64,000 nt of DNA from Rhodoferax sp. OV413 (GTDB lineage: Bacteria; Pseudomonadota; Gammaproteobacteria; Burkholderiales; Burkholderiaceae_C), in assembly GCF_900104385.1 (NCBI RefSeq), contig NZ_FNJA01000001.1, forward strand, positions 966,386 to 1,030,385. Reading direction: 5' to 3'. Every line of letters begins with the position of its first letter. Position 1 is the stretch's first letter. This document shows positions 1-9,229 of this stretch, one piece after another. The notes under the pieces were generated by a model that saw nothing but the letters and a program-made list of their open reading frames with translations, was not told the DNA's origin and searched no databases. The position numbers and the translations under genes were made by a program.

Positions 1-32
1 AACGGGGGATGAAGTCTTTAGCTGAGGCTGGC

Positions 33-443
33 TCAGGCTTTTTCAACCGGCAGATTGGCTTCTTTCCAGGCCTTCAGGCCGCCGCCCAGCACTTCAGCCT
101 TTTCGTAGCCCAGCTTCTTGGCAATCGCCAAGGCCCGTTTAGCCCGCGCACCGCTGGCGCAAACCAGGATCAACGGCAGGGATTTGTTCTTCACGGTGGC
201 CGCGAGCTTGTCTTCCAGCTGGCCCAAAGGCACATTCTTGGCGCCGCCCACGTGGCCGGCGGCAAACTCTTCAACCTCGCTCACGTCCACCACCACTGCT
301 TTTTCACGGTTGATGCGTTGCACTGCGCCGTTCGGGCTCAGGGCTCCGGCATTGGCGCCGCCCACCAGCAGAGGCCAGAGCAACATCCCGCCAGAGGACA
401 CCGCCACCGCTATCAACATCCAGTTGTCCAGTAAAAACTTCAC
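33..443 (-). CDS. Rhodanese-like domain protein, membrane-anchored
   Basis: 136 aa. Residues about 8-28 form one hydrophobic segment, likely an N-terminal membrane anchor, followed by a single rhodanese domain. The active-site loop CASGAR places the catalytic Cys at residue 95, so it is probably a functional sulfurtransferase or thiol-relay protein. The physiological acceptor cannot be read from sequence. It is divergent from gpmA, and the 124-bp gap between them must hold both promoters. In related Comamonadaceae this gene usually precedes grxC and secB (recalled, not visible here). Confidence 0.85.
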   Translation of the reverse strand: MKFLLDNWMLIAVAVSSGGMLLWPLLVGGANAGALSPNGAVQRINREKAVVVDVSEVEEFAAGHVGGAKNVPLGQLEDKLAATVKNKSLPLILVCASGARAKRALAIAKKLGYEKAEVLGGGLKAWKEANLPVEKA

Positions 444-567
444 TTTGCACCTTTATTTATGGGTTACCCGGGACTGTCCCGAAGCGGTAGATTTTAGAAT
501 GGCAAGTTGCTAGCCTGTTCGAGGCTGCATTTTTGGCCTCTATTTATCCACTCTGCCCCTCTGCGCC

Positions 568-1314
568 ATGTACAAACTCGTTCTGATCCGCCACGGCGAA
601 TCCACCTGGAATCTTGAAAACCGCTTCACCGGCTGGACCGATGTGCCCCTGACCGACACCGGCATCGCCCAGGCCCAGAACGCCGGCCGCCTGCTGAAGG
701 CTGACGGCTACGAGTTCGACGTGGCCTACACCAGCGTGCTCAAGCGCGCCACCCACACCCTGTGGCACTGCCTGGACCAGATGGACCGCACCTGGCTGCC
801 CGTGGTGCACAGCTGGCGCCTGAACGAACGCCATTACGGCGCGCTGCAAGGCCTGAACAAAGCCGAAACCGCCAAGCAGTATGGTGACGACCAGGTGCTG
901 GTCTGGCGCCGCAGCTACGACACGCCGCCGCCGGCGCTGGAAGCCACCGACCCGCGCAGCGAGCGCAGCGACATCCGCTACGCCAAGCAGTCGCCCGAGC
1001 AGATTCCGCTGACCGAATGCCTGAAAGACACCGTGGACCGCGTGCTGCCGTTCTGGAACGAAGCCATGGCCCCGGCCATCAAGGCTGGCAAGCGCGTGGT
1101 ACTGGCCGCCCACGGCAATTCGATCCGCGCGCTGATCAAGTACCTGGACAAAATCTCCGACGACGACATCGTGGGTCTGAACATCCCCAACGGCATCCCG
1201 CTGGTGTACGAGCTGGACGCCAACCTGCAACCGATCCGCCATTACTACCTGGGCGACGCCGAAGCCGCTGCCCAGGCCGCCGCCGCCGTGGCCGCCCAAG
1301 GTCAAAAGAAATAA
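568..1314 (+). CDS. gpmA: 2,3-bisphosphoglycerate-dependent phosphoglycerate mutase
   Basis: 248 aa, the normal length for the dPGM family. It interconverts 3- and 2-phosphoglycerate in glycolysis and gluconeogenesis. The phosphohistidine motif RHGESTWN is at the N-terminus (His9), and [14 protein letters not shown] and the second catalytic His in AAHGNSIR are present. The C-terminus is an Ala-rich tail. The ATG at 568 is the first in frame and gives the canonical [12 protein letters not shown] start. It is followed after 141 bp by ctpA on the same strand. Confidence 0.97.
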   Translation: MYKLVLIRHGESTWNLENRFTGWTDVPLTDTGIAQAQNAGRLLKADGYEFDVAYTSVLKRATHTLWHCLDQMDRTWLPVVHSWRLNERHYGALQGLNKAETAKQYGDDQVLVWRRSYDTPPPALEATDPRSERSDIRYAKQSPEQIPLTECLKDTVDRVLPFWNEAMAPAIKAGKRVVLAAHGNSIRALIKYLDKISDDDIVGLNIPNGIPLVYELDANLQPIRHYYLGDAEAAAQAAAAVAAQGQKK

Positions 1315-1355
1315 GCTTCAAAAAGGTTTACACGGAACGTATCCACCCGAATGGA

Positions 1356-1375
1356 TATCAACGTGTATATTGATA
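1356..1375. promoter_or_regulatory. Inverted repeat in the gpmA-ctpA gap
   Basis: TATCAA and TTGATA are separated by 8 nt, about 80 bp upstream of the ctpA start. It could be an operator or a small hairpin. The repeat is seen directly; any function is inference. Confidence 0.3.
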
Positions 1376-1455
1376 AGGACACCTGCTGTCCCCAAGTCCA
1401 GGGCGCAAACCCGGGATTTGGGAATGGCAGGTGTTCTGTGACAGTGACTTGAAAG

Positions 1456-2898
1456 ATGCTTATGGGCCAGAAACTCAAAATTACCGGTTGGATTGCCGCC
1501 GGTGCCATTGCCGGGGCCTTGACGACGGTCTCGCTGCAAACCGTCGCACGCGGTGCGATGGCGCCCTTGCCGCTGGAGGAACTGCAGCAGCTTGCGGCCG
1601 TCTTTGGCATGGTCAAGACCGACTATGTCGAGCCGGTAGACGAGAAAAAGCTCATCAGCGACGCCATTTCCGGCATGGTGGCCAGCCTGGACCCCCATTC
1701 CCAGTACTTTGACAAGAAGTCGTTCAAGGAATTCCGCGAAGGCACGACGGGCCGTTTTGTCGGCGTAGGCATAGAAATCACCCAGGAAGACGGCTTGGTC
1801 AAGGTGGTTTCGCCCATCGAAGGCTCGCCCGCCTTCCGCGCCGGCCTCAAGCCCAACGACCTGATCACCAAGATCGACGATACGGCGGTCAAAGGCCTGG
1901 CACTGAACGATGCCGTGAAGAAAATGCGCGGCGAACCGAATACCAAGGTCAACCTGACCATCTTCCGCAAGGACGAGAACCGCAGCTTCCCCGTCACCAT
2001 CACCCGCGAAGAAATCCGTACCCAGTCGGTGCGCGGCAAGGTGGTCGAGCCCGGTTATGCCTGGATCCGCCTGAGCCAGTTCCAGGACCGTACGGTGGAA
2101 GACTTCGCCCGCAAGATCGAAGACATCTACAAGCAGGAACCCAAGCTCAAGGGCCTGGTGCTCGACTTGCGCAACGACCCGGGTGGCCTGCTGGATGCGG
2201 CTGTCGCCGTCTCCGCCGCCTTCCTGCCGGAAAACGTGACCGTGGTGTCCACCAACGGCCAGTTGGCCGACAGCAAGTTCACCTACAAGGCCTCGCCCGA
2301 GTTCTACCAACGCCGCGGCGCCGATCCGCTGGCCCAGCTGCCCGCTGCCCTGAAGAAGGTGCCGCTGGTGGTGCTGGTCAACGAAGGATCGGCCTCGGCC
2401 AGCGAAATCGTGGCCGGCGCACTGCAGGACTACAAACGCGGCACCATCATGGGCAGCCAGACCTTTGGCAAGGGCTCGGTGCAAACCGTACGCCCGCTCG
2501 GCCCGGATACCGGCCTGAAGCTGACCACCGCACGCTACTACACGCCTAGCGGCAAGTCGATCCAGGCCAAGGGCATCGTGCCCGACGTGATGGTCGACGA
2601 CACCGAAGAAGGCAGCCCGTTCGCAGCCCTGCGCATGCGCGAAGCCGACCTGGAAAAGCACCTGAACAGCGGCCAGGGCGAAGAGAAAAAAGACGAAGCC
2701 CGCGAGAAAGCCCGCGAAGAAGCGCGCAAAAAGCTCGAAGCCGAAGCCTTGAAGCCCACGCCCGAACGCAAGCCCACGCCCGAGTTCGGCAGCGACAAGG
2801 ACTTCCAGCTGCTGCAGGCCATCAAACAGCTCAAAGGCCAGCCAGTGCTCGTAAGCAAGACCATGACCGAGCGCAAGGAAGAGAAGAAAGAAAACTAG
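1456..2898 (+). CDS. ctpA: S41 C-terminal processing protease (CtpA/Prc family)
   Basis: 480 aa. An N-terminal signal-anchor (about residues 9-30) places the enzyme in the periplasm. A PDZ domain lies at about 95-180 and the S41 protease core at about 190-400. The catalytic Ser lies in GSASASE (Ser314) and the Lys in FGKGSVQ (Lys339); their spacing of 25 matches CtpB-type proteases. A charged, Lys/Glu-rich low-complexity stretch (about 395-440) precedes the C-terminus, as in other betaproteobacterial CtpA. An alternative ATG lies two codons downstream. A strong terminator follows the stop. Confidence 0.95.
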   Translation: MLMGQKLKITGWIAAGAIAGALTTVSLQTVARGAMAPLPLEELQQLAAVFGMVKTDYVEPVDEKKLISDAISGMVASLDPHSQYFDKKSFKEFREGTTGRFVGVGIEITQEDGLVKVVSPIEGSPAFRAGLKPNDLITKIDDTAVKGLALNDAVKKMRGEPNTKVNLTIFRKDENRSFPVTITREEIRTQSVRGKVVEPGYAWIRLSQFQDRTVEDFARKIEDIYKQEPKLKGLVLDLRNDPGGLLDAAVAVSAAFLPENVTVVSTNGQLADSKFTYKASPEFYQRRGADPLAQLPAALKKVPLVVLVNEGSASASEIVAGALQDYKRGTIMGSQTFGKGSVQTVRPLGPDTGLKLTTARYYTPSGKSIQAKGIVPDVMVDDTEEGSPFAALRMREADLEKHLNSGQGEEKKDEAREKAREEARKKLEAEALKPTPERKPTPEFGSDKDFQLLQAIKQLKGQPVLVSKTMTERKEEKKEN

Positions 2899-2932
2899 CC
2901 TGGTACGCCGACCGGCGGCACCCGCGCACCCC

Positions 2933-2956
2933 AAAGCCCCGCTCTGCGGGGCTTTT
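2933..2956 (+). terminator. Rho-independent terminator after ctpA
   Basis: A perfect 10-bp stem (AAAGCCCCGC / GCGGGGCTTT) with a 3-nt loop is followed by TTTT. It ends only 24 nt before the preferred start of the next gene, so moeB transcription must depend on read-through or a very short leader. Confidence 0.85.
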
Positions 2957-2980
2957 CACATGGCCCATCACAATCACACG

Positions 2981-3739
2981 ATGAACGACGACCAACTGCT
3001 GCGTTATTCGCGCCACATCCTGCTGGACGATATCGGCATCGAAGGCCAGGAAGGCTTGTTGGCCGGGCACGCACTGGTCATCGGTGCCGGCGGCCTGGGC
3101 TCCCCCGTTGCCCTGTACCTGGCGACTGCGGGCGTGGGCCAGATCACCCTGGTGGACCACGACACGGTAGACCTGACCAATCTGCAGCGGCAAATCGCCC
3201 ACAGCATGGAGCGCCTCGGCCAGCCCAAGGTGGAGTCGGCACGCAGCGCCATAGCGGCCATCAACCCCGAGGTGCAGGTCCAGGCGATCAATGCCCGGGC
3301 CGACGCCGCCCTGCTCGACCGCCTGGTCGCCCAGGCCGATGTGGTGCTGGACTGCTGCGACAACTTCGCCACCCGGCATGCAATCAACGCCGCCTGCGTG
3401 CAGCACCGCAAGCCGCTGGTGTCGGGCGCGGCCATCCGCATGGACGGGCAGATCAGCGTGTTCGACCCGCGCACGGCCGACTCGCCCTGTTACGCCTGCG
3501 TGTTTCCACCAGATGCCGATTTTGAAGAAACCCGCTGCGCCGTCATGGGCGTGCTGGCGCCATTGGTCGGCATCATCGGCGCCATGCAGGCCGCCGAGGC
3601 CATCAAGCTGCTGAGCGGCGCCGGCACTTCGTTGGCCGGCCGACTGCAGATGCTGGACGCCCGCAGCATGGCCTGGAACGAGATCCGGATTCCGCGTGAT
3701 CCGGCTTGCAGCGTCTGCGGTACATTCCATAGGGTCTAG
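2981..3739 (+). CDS. moeB: HesA/MoeB/ThiF family adenylyltransferase
   Basis: 252 aa. E1-like enzyme that adenylates the C-terminal Gly-Gly of a small sulfur-carrier protein (MoaD or ThiS). The Rossmann motif IGAGGLGSP is near residue 30, and two CxxC pairs (CYAC and CSVC) form the structural zinc site. The start is set at MNDDQLLRYSRHILL, the usual beginning of the family. An in-frame ATG at 2960 would begin 4 nt after the terminator and adds an atypical His-rich extension. MoeB and ThiF cannot be separated without a partner; none of moaD, thiS or thiG is nearby. Confidence 0.88.
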   Translation: MNDDQLLRYSRHILLDDIGIEGQEGLLAGHALVIGAGGLGSPVALYLATAGVGQITLVDHDTVDLTNLQRQIAHSMERLGQPKVESARSAIAAINPEVQVQAINARADAALLDRLVAQADVVLDCCDNFATRHAINAACVQHRKPLVSGAAIRMDGQISVFDPRTADSPCYACVFPPDADFEETRCAVMGVLAPLVGIIGAMQAAEAIKLLSGAGTSLAGRLQMLDARSMAWNEIRIPRDPACSVCGTFHRV

Positions 3740-3750
3740 CCGCTTACTCC

Positions 3751-3808
3751 TATTTTCATAGCTACCCACGCAATCCATACCTGCGCCAGATGCCTAAAAC
3801 CCTTGTAA
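3751..3808 (+). repeat. Dispersed hairpin element, copy 1 (CCTTGTAA-tail type)
   Basis: Begins with TTTTCATAGCTACC, has a central ACCTGCGCCAGATGCC and ends CTAAAACCCTTGTAA. It shares the head, the TGCGCCAGA block and the tail with the copy inside tilS. It lies between moeB and the SulP gene, ending 20 nt before the SulP start. Confidence 0.75.
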
Positions 3809-3827
3809 CTTCTGCATCCAGCGCGCC

Positions 3828-5516
3828 ATGAACCGCACAGCGCGACTGCAACGCTGGTTCCCGTTTCTTGCCTGGCCACGGCCAGACCGCAGCACCCTGG
3901 TAGGCGAGCTGTGGGCCGGCCTGACCGTCGGCATGATGGTGATCCCCCAGGGCGTGGCCTATGCGGCCCTGGCCGGCATGCCACTGGTGACCGGCATTTA
4001 CGCATCGATGCTGCCCGCGCTGGTGGCGGTGCTATGGAGCTCGTCGACCCGGTTGTCGGTCGGACCTACGGCCTTGAGTGCGCTGCTGGTCGGCAGTGCG
4101 CTGCTGGGCATGGCCGAGCCGGGCAGCGCGCAATGGGTCACCTTGGCGGTCTGGCTGGCTTTGCTGTCAGGCCTGCTGCAGATCGTGCTGGGGCTGGGCC
4201 GGTTTGGCTGGCTGATGAACCTGGTCAGCGCCCCAGTGCTCACCGGCTTCACCCAGGCGGCGGCGATTCTGATCCTGCTGTCGCAGCTGCCGGCCTTGAT
4301 CGGCCTGGATGGCGCACTCGGCAGCTTGCTGCAGCAGCCGCACATCAACCTGCAGGCCATGGCCTTCGGCCTGGGCGCGCTGCTGGTGCTGGTATTGGGC
4401 AAGCGTTGGTTTCCACGCTTCCCGGTGCTGATGGCGCTGGTGGTGGCCTGTGCGCTGCTCAGCGAGGTGCTGGGGTTTGCCCAGGCCGGCGGCGCCGTCG
4501 TCGGCACCCTGCCCGCGGGCCTGCCGGCGCTGCAGCTGCCGGCGGCGCTGTCCTGGTCGCAGTTCGGCGCCCTGGCCCTGCCGGCCATGGTGCTGACGCT
4601 GATCAGCTTTCTGGAAACCGCCTCCAGCGCCAAGGTGGACAACCAGCGCGGCGGCACTCGCTGGAACGAAAACCAGGACCTGATTGGCCAGGGGCTGGCC
4701 AAGATCGCATCCGGCCTGTGCGGCGCCTTCCCTACCAGCTCGTCGTTTTCGCGCTCGGCCATCAACCTGTATGCCGGGGCCAAAACCGGCTGGGCCACCA
4801 TCTTCTCGGTGCTGCTGGTGCTGCTGGTCTTGCTCTGGCTGACCCCTGCGCTGTACCACCTGCCACAGGCCGTGCTGGCAGCGGTGGTGGTGGCCGCGGT
4901 ATCCAGCCTGGTGCAACCCGCCGAGCTGCGCCGCATCTGGCGCGCAGCCCCGGTGGAAGCCATCACCTGCGCCACCACTTTTGTGTTGACGTTGGCCACC
5001 GCGCCACGCTTGTACTGGGGCGTGCTTGCCGGTTTGCTGATGGGCTTGTCGCACTTTCTGTACCACCGGCTGCACCCGCGCATCATCGAGATCGGCCTGC
5101 ACCCCGACGGTAGCCTGCGCGACAGGCACCTGTGGAATCTGCCACTGCTGGCGCCCGACCTGTACGCGCTGCGCATGGATGCCGAACTCGACTTTGCCTC
5201 GGCCAGCAGCCTGGAGCGGGCCATCATGGAACACCTGGCACTGCACCCCGAGGTGCAGCAGATCTGCCTGTTTGCCCAGCCGATCAACCGCATCGACGCC
5301 ACCGGTGTGGAAACCTTTGGCAAGCTGCGCCATATGCTGGCACAACGCGGCACCACCTTGCATCTCAGCGGGATGAAGCTGCCGGTGGAGAGCGTGCTGC
5401 GCCGGGCCGGAGAACTGCCTGCGGCTGCCCTACCCCAAGGCTTGCTGCGCCTGCACCGCACTGACCACGAGGCCTTGCTGGCTCTGCAGCCGACCCACGA
5501 GGACTTCACGATTTGA
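3828..5516 (+). CDS. SulP family inorganic anion transporter with STAS domain
   Basis: 562 aa. Sulfate permease-like (SLC26/SulP) inner-membrane transporter: about 10-12 hydrophobic segments over residues 15-420, then a cytoplasmic STAS domain (about 440-540). The N-terminal family signature is seen in GELWAGLTVGMMVIPQGVAY. The substrate may be sulfate, bicarbonate or another anion and cannot be assigned. The following GGDEF frame can be read back to a TTG overlapping this stop codon. Confidence 0.9.
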   Translation: MNRTARLQRWFPFLAWPRPDRSTLVGELWAGLTVGMMVIPQGVAYAALAGMPLVTGIYASMLPALVAVLWSSSTRLSVGPTALSALLVGSALLGMAEPGSAQWVTLAVWLALLSGLLQIVLGLGRFGWLMNLVSAPVLTGFTQAAAILILLSQLPALIGLDGALGSLLQQPHINLQAMAFGLGALLVLVLGKRWFPRFPVLMALVVACALLSEVLGFAQAGGAVVGTLPAGLPALQLPAALSWSQFGALALPAMVLTLISFLETASSAKVDNQRGGTRWNENQDLIGQGLAKIASGLCGAFPTSSSFSRSAINLYAGAKTGWATIFSVLLVLLVLLWLTPALYHLPQAVLAAVVVAAVSSLVQPAELRRIWRAAPVEAITCATTFVLTLATAPRLYWGVLAGLLMGLSHFLYHRLHPRIIEIGLHPDGSLRDRHLWNLPLLAPDLYALRMDAELDFASASSLERAIMEHLALHPEVQQICLFAQPINRIDATGVETFGKLRHMLAQRGTTLHLSGMKLPVESVLRRAGELPAAALPQGLLRLHRTDHEALLALQPTHEDFTI

Positions 5517-5641
5517 CGCGGTGTGGCCGCTTAGCTGCTTACGCGCCCAACGCCCACCCAACCCCGCGCAGAAACAGTGTATGCAGTGTTCTTGTCCACA
5601 GAGTTACTGTTAAACTTTCAGCCACATTCCCTGGTAACTTT

Positions 5642-6409
5642 GTGTCCTCACCGGCAACCTCCACCACCATCCATTTGAGCGACTTGCGCCTGGATTCCGC
5701 TTGCGCGTTGCTTCAAAAGGGCGATACCTTGGCGGATGCAGCCGACCCGCTGGCGTATCTGCAGGAGATGATCGATGGGCTGTGCGAGCTGTCCCTCAAA
5801 GACCCGCTGACCGGCTTGTCCAACCGCCGCCACTTCAACACCGTGCTCGAAGCCGAGGTGGACCGCGTGGCCCGCTCAGGCGAAGCGGCGTTGCTGCTGC
5901 TGATCGACATCGACCACTTCAAGAGCGTCAACGATACCTATGGCCATCCGGCCGGCGATGAAGTGCTGCGGGTGGTCGCAAGAACCCTGCAGGGCTGTGT
6001 GCGGCCGATGGACACCCTGGCGCGCTATGGCGGCGAAGAATTTGTGGTGGTGCTCCCAGCCTGCCAACCGGCTTTTGGCGAAGCTGTGGCCGAGCGGATT
6101 CGCCGCACCATAGAGACCACACCCATCAGCATCTCGCCCAGCGTGGACCTGAACGTCACCATCAGCATCGGTGGTGCTTTTGCGCTGCAGTGGATACGTT
6201 CCACCACCGAGCTATGGACCGACCGCGCGGACCAGCAGCTGTACCAGGCGAAAACCACCGGGCGGAATCGCCTTTGTCTCGAGGTCCAACCCGAAAGCAA
6301 TGTCAGCGCCGAAGAGAAAAATTTGTTGTTTGGTCACTTGTCTGCCACAGAGCCGGCCTGGATTGATATGACGTCCGGCACTGTCGTAGACAGTGCTGCA
6401 CAAAGGTAA
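5642..6409 (+). CDS. Diguanylate cyclase (GGDEF domain)
   Basis: About 255 aa from a GTG at 5642. The reading frame stays open back to a TTG at 5513 that overlaps the SulP stop, so the true start is uncertain; the extra 43 residues look non-domain. A single GGDEF domain carries the catalytic signature GGEEF, preceded by RPMD exactly at the inhibitory I-site position (RxxD, five residues before). This predicts feedback-inhibited c-di-GMP synthesis. There is no obvious sensory domain beyond a short N-terminal helix. It stops just before a MinD-like gene, suggesting co-transcription. Confidence 0.85.
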   Translation: MSSPATSTTIHLSDLRLDSACALLQKGDTLADAADPLAYLQEMIDGLCELSLKDPLTGLSNRRHFNTVLEAEVDRVARSGEAALLLLIDIDHFKSVNDTYGHPAGDEVLRVVARTLQGCVRPMDTLARYGGEEFVVVLPACQPAFGEAVAERIRRTIETTPISISPSVDLNVTISIGGAFALQWIRSTTELWTDRADQQLYQAKTTGRNRLCLEVQPESNVSAEEKNLLFGHLSATEPAWIDMTSGTVVDSAAQR

Positions 6410-6415
6410 GCCGTG

Positions 6416-7249
6416 ATGAACAACATTCTGAATTCCCCCATCGCAAGCTCCGTGCTCGGTGCAAAAGTATTGGCCGTCACCAGCGGCAAGGGCGGCGTGG
6501 GTAAAACTTTTGTTTCGGCCAATCTGGCTGCAGCGCTGGCCAAGCGCGGGCGCCGGGTGCTGGTGCTGGATGCCGACCTGGGCCTGGCCAATCTGGACGT
6601 GGTGCTGAACCTGCACCCCAAGATCACGCTGCACGACGTATTCACCGGCAAAGCCACCCTGGATGAAGCGATTGTGAAAGCCCCCGGTGGCTTTTCGGTG
6701 CTGCTGGCGGGCTCGGGCATGGTCGAGTATTCCCGCCTGACCCCCGAGGTGCGCGACGAGTTCCTGCAGGTGATCCGCAGCCTGGTGCCGCGCTTCGACG
6801 TGCTGCTGCTCGACACCGGCGCAGGCATCTCCGATGTGGTTCTGTTTGCTGTCTCGCTGGCTTCTGAAGTACTGGTGGTGGCCACCCCCGAACCCACTTC
6901 ACTGACCGATGCCTACGCGGCCATCAAGGTTCTGGCCACCCAGCAAAAGCGCCAGCATGTGCGGATGGTGATCAACCAGACGGCCCGTCCTGGCGATGGC
7001 CGGGCCATCACCACGCAGTTGCAGCAGGTACTGGACCGGTTTGTCACCAACGGCACCGGGCGCTCGATACGCTTGATCCATGTGGGTGATATTCCGGCCG
7101 ATCCTTCGGTGCGCGAAGCCGTGATGCGCCGCCAGCTGCTGATGGTCAACACCCCGGGCTGCCCCGCGGCCCTGGCGGTATCCGAGTTGGCCCGCAAGCT
7201 CGACGAAACCGTGATCTCGCCCGCCGAATCCAGCGGCGCCAGAACCTAA
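6416..7249 (+). CDS. MinD/ParA-family P-loop ATPase (FlhG/YlxH-like)
   Basis: 277 aa. The deviant Walker A SGKGGVGKTF is at about residues 22-31, followed by LDADLGLANLDVVLN, a signature typical of MinD and FlhG-like ATPases that position or number cell-surface machinery. No flagellar or chemotaxis genes are nearby, so the cargo is unknown. An overlapping GTG at 6413 is possible, but the ATG at 6416 follows an AAAGG ribosome-binding site. The pairing with a diguanylate cyclase 6 nt upstream hints at a shared surface or motility role (inference). Confidence 0.85.
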   Translation: MNNILNSPIASSVLGAKVLAVTSGKGGVGKTFVSANLAAALAKRGRRVLVLDADLGLANLDVVLNLHPKITLHDVFTGKATLDEAIVKAPGGFSVLLAGSGMVEYSRLTPEVRDEFLQVIRSLVPRFDVLLLDTGAGISDVVLFAVSLASEVLVVATPEPTSLTDAYAAIKVLATQQKRQHVRMVINQTARPGDGRAITTQLQQVLDRFVTNGTGRSIRLIHVGDIPADPSVREAVMRRQLLMVNTPGCPAALAVSELARKLDETVISPAESSGART

Positions 7250-7258
7250 AAAGCTGTT

Positions 7259-9220
7259 TTAAGCATCGGCTGCGACGGGGTCTTCAGCGCCGAACAGCGT
7301 CACCTTGTCGCGGCCATGCTGCTTGGAGTGGTACATCGCGCTGTCGGCGTTCTTGGCCAGTTGGATCTCATCCAGCCCATGCTGGGGGTAGATGGCGACG
7401 CCGGTACTTGAGGAGATGTAAGCCATTTGGCCAGGAGCCACCAGAAAGCTCTGGTTGAGTGCATGGCGAATCTTCTCGGCCACGGACAGCGCATCGGCCG
7501 CATCCTGCACCGTAGGCAACAGCACTACAAACTCATCGCCACCGATACGTGCCACCGTGTCCGATGCCCGCACGCAGTCATGCATGCGCTGGGCTACCGC
7601 CTTCAGCAAGACATCGCCGGCGGCGTGGCCCAGCGTATCGTTGACCGGCTTGAAATGGTCCAGGTCCACATACAGCAAGGCCAGGTGCCCGCGGTTGCGG
7701 TTGGCCTGGGAAATCGCCTGCTTGAGCCGGTCGTCGAACAAGGCCCGGTTCGGCAAACCCGTCAAGGTGTCGTGCTGCGCCATATGCGCCATGCGGTCTT
7801 CAATCGCCTTGCGGCCGGTGATGTCGCGTATCACCCCCACAAAGCAGGCCACGCCCTTGAAGGTCGCCGGCTGGGCCGACAGGATGCCGACGATGTTCTG
7901 GCCGGCCTTGCTGACCAACGCCACCTCCAGGTTTTCACAAAACTGGTGCTCGGCCAGCTCGTTGCGGTAGCGCCGGCGGTCTTCGGGCGTTTTCCAGATG
8001 GGCAAGGCACCAATTGAGCGGCTGACGACATCGCTGCGTTCGTAGCCGGTCATGGCGGTAAAGCCTTTGTTGATGTCGATGATCAGGCCGTCGGCCTGCT
8101 GGGTGATCACCATGCCGTCCGGGCTGCTGTCGAAGATCAGCTCGAAGTGCTCCTTGGTTTCGCGCAGCTCGGCCGTCATGTGGGTCGCCACCACCATGGT
8201 GCGGGCCCGGTCGGTGATCAGCACCCAGGTCAGCAAGGACAGCAATACGCTCAACACCACGCCGTTGCGCGCAATGATCTGCGCGTTGTTGCGGATGCGC
8301 GGCCCGCCCTCGGTCACCTGCGGCACCACCGCCAGCGTCCAGGTCTGCCCCGCCACCTGGATGTATTCCAGCGTGCCGGCGGCCGGCTGCTCCCCGCCAT
8401 TTGCCGGCGGGTTCGAATCGAACATCAGCGAACTGCCGCTGAGCTCAATACCGTCAAAAATCCGCACGGCCACGGCGTTGCCCGCATGGTCGGGCAAACC
8501 GGCCATCCACACATCCATGCGGCATGGCGCAACCACCCAGCCCAGCAGATTGGCGCGCCGGGCCTCCAAGGTATCGGTAGGCGCATCATGGTGGTAAATG
8601 GGCACAAACATCACGAAACTCGCCTGGGGACTGGCCCCCGTTTCCACCAGCTGCGTCAGCTTGCCAGTGATGGCGGCGCGGCCGGAATCGCGGGCCCGCT
8701 CCATGGCGGCACCGCGCATGGGGTCGGCCAAAAAATCGAATCCGAGGGTGCGCACATCAAACGCAATTGCCGGCTCCAGCTGCACCAGTGGCGCCATGTA
8801 CTTGCGGTCGCCGTCCGGCCGGATGTCATAGCCCCGGTAACCCAGGGCGTGCATCTCCAGCACATGGTTGGCGCGCTCTGACCCGTCCAGCAAAGGCGCC
8901 CAGCCCAGCCCTTCCAGACCTGCTACATCCGCCCCCAGCTGCAAGGCATCCACGTAACGGGTAAAGGCTTCGCGCCCCACTGACTGCGCGGCGGTAAACA
9001 GGCCTTGCACGCCCCGCAGCACCTGCTCCTGGGCCCGCATGCGTTGCTCTACCCGCTCGGCAAAGGCCTGTACATTGGCGTCGTCACGGGACCGCTGGTC
9101 AATCACGGCGTTGCGCGATTCGTATTGCCACAGCCAATACGTGGTACCCAGGGACAGCAAAAACACCAGCGCGGCACCGCACAGGTGCTTCAGCCATTTG
9201 TCCGGATATTTCAAGATCAA
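7259..9220 (-). CDS. Membrane diguanylate cyclase with CHASE and PAS domains
   Basis: 653 aa. One TM segment (about 13-31), a periplasmic CHASE domain (about 45-260), a second TM near 320-340, a PAS domain (about 355-480), and a C-terminal GGDEF domain. GGDEF is intact and an I-site (RASD) lies at the right spacing before it. No EAL domain follows. It is presumably a receptor that converts an extracytoplasmic ligand signal into c-di-GMP. It lies 9 nt downstream of a periplasmic solute-binding protein gene, so the two probably form one transcription unit. It is convergent with the MinD-like gene. Confidence 0.92.
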   Translation of the reverse strand: MILKYPDKWLKHLCGAALVFLLSLGTTYWLWQYESRNAVIDQRSRDDANVQAFAERVEQRMRAQEQVLRGVQGLFTAAQSVGREAFTRYVDALQLGADVAGLEGLGWAPLLDGSERANHVLEMHALGYRGYDIRPDGDRKYMAPLVQLEPAIAFDVRTLGFDFLADPMRGAAMERARDSGRAAITGKLTQLVETGASPQASFVMFVPIYHHDAPTDTLEARRANLLGWVVAPCRMDVWMAGLPDHAGNAVAVRIFDGIELSGSSLMFDSNPPANGGEQPAAGTLEYIQVAGQTWTLAVVPQVTEGGPRIRNNAQIIARNGVVLSVLLSLLTWVLITDRARTMVVATHMTAELRETKEHFELIFDSSPDGMVITQQADGLIIDINKGFTAMTGYERSDVVSRSIGALPIWKTPEDRRRYRNELAEHQFCENLEVALVSKAGQNIVGILSAQPATFKGVACFVGVIRDITGRKAIEDRMAHMAQHDTLTGLPNRALFDDRLKQAISQANRNRGHLALLYVDLDHFKPVNDTLGHAAGDVLLKAVAQRMHDCVRASDTVARIGGDEFVVLLPTVQDAADALSVAEKIRHALNQSFLVAPGQMAYISSSTGVAIYPQHGLDEIQLAKNADSAMYHSKQHGRDKVTLFGAEDPVAADA

Positions 9221-9229
9221 ACCACCATC

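Noticed and set aside
1318-2934. A 538-codon minus-strand frame opposite ctpA
   Set aside because: Antisense shadow; no domain, and it would read through the terminator region.
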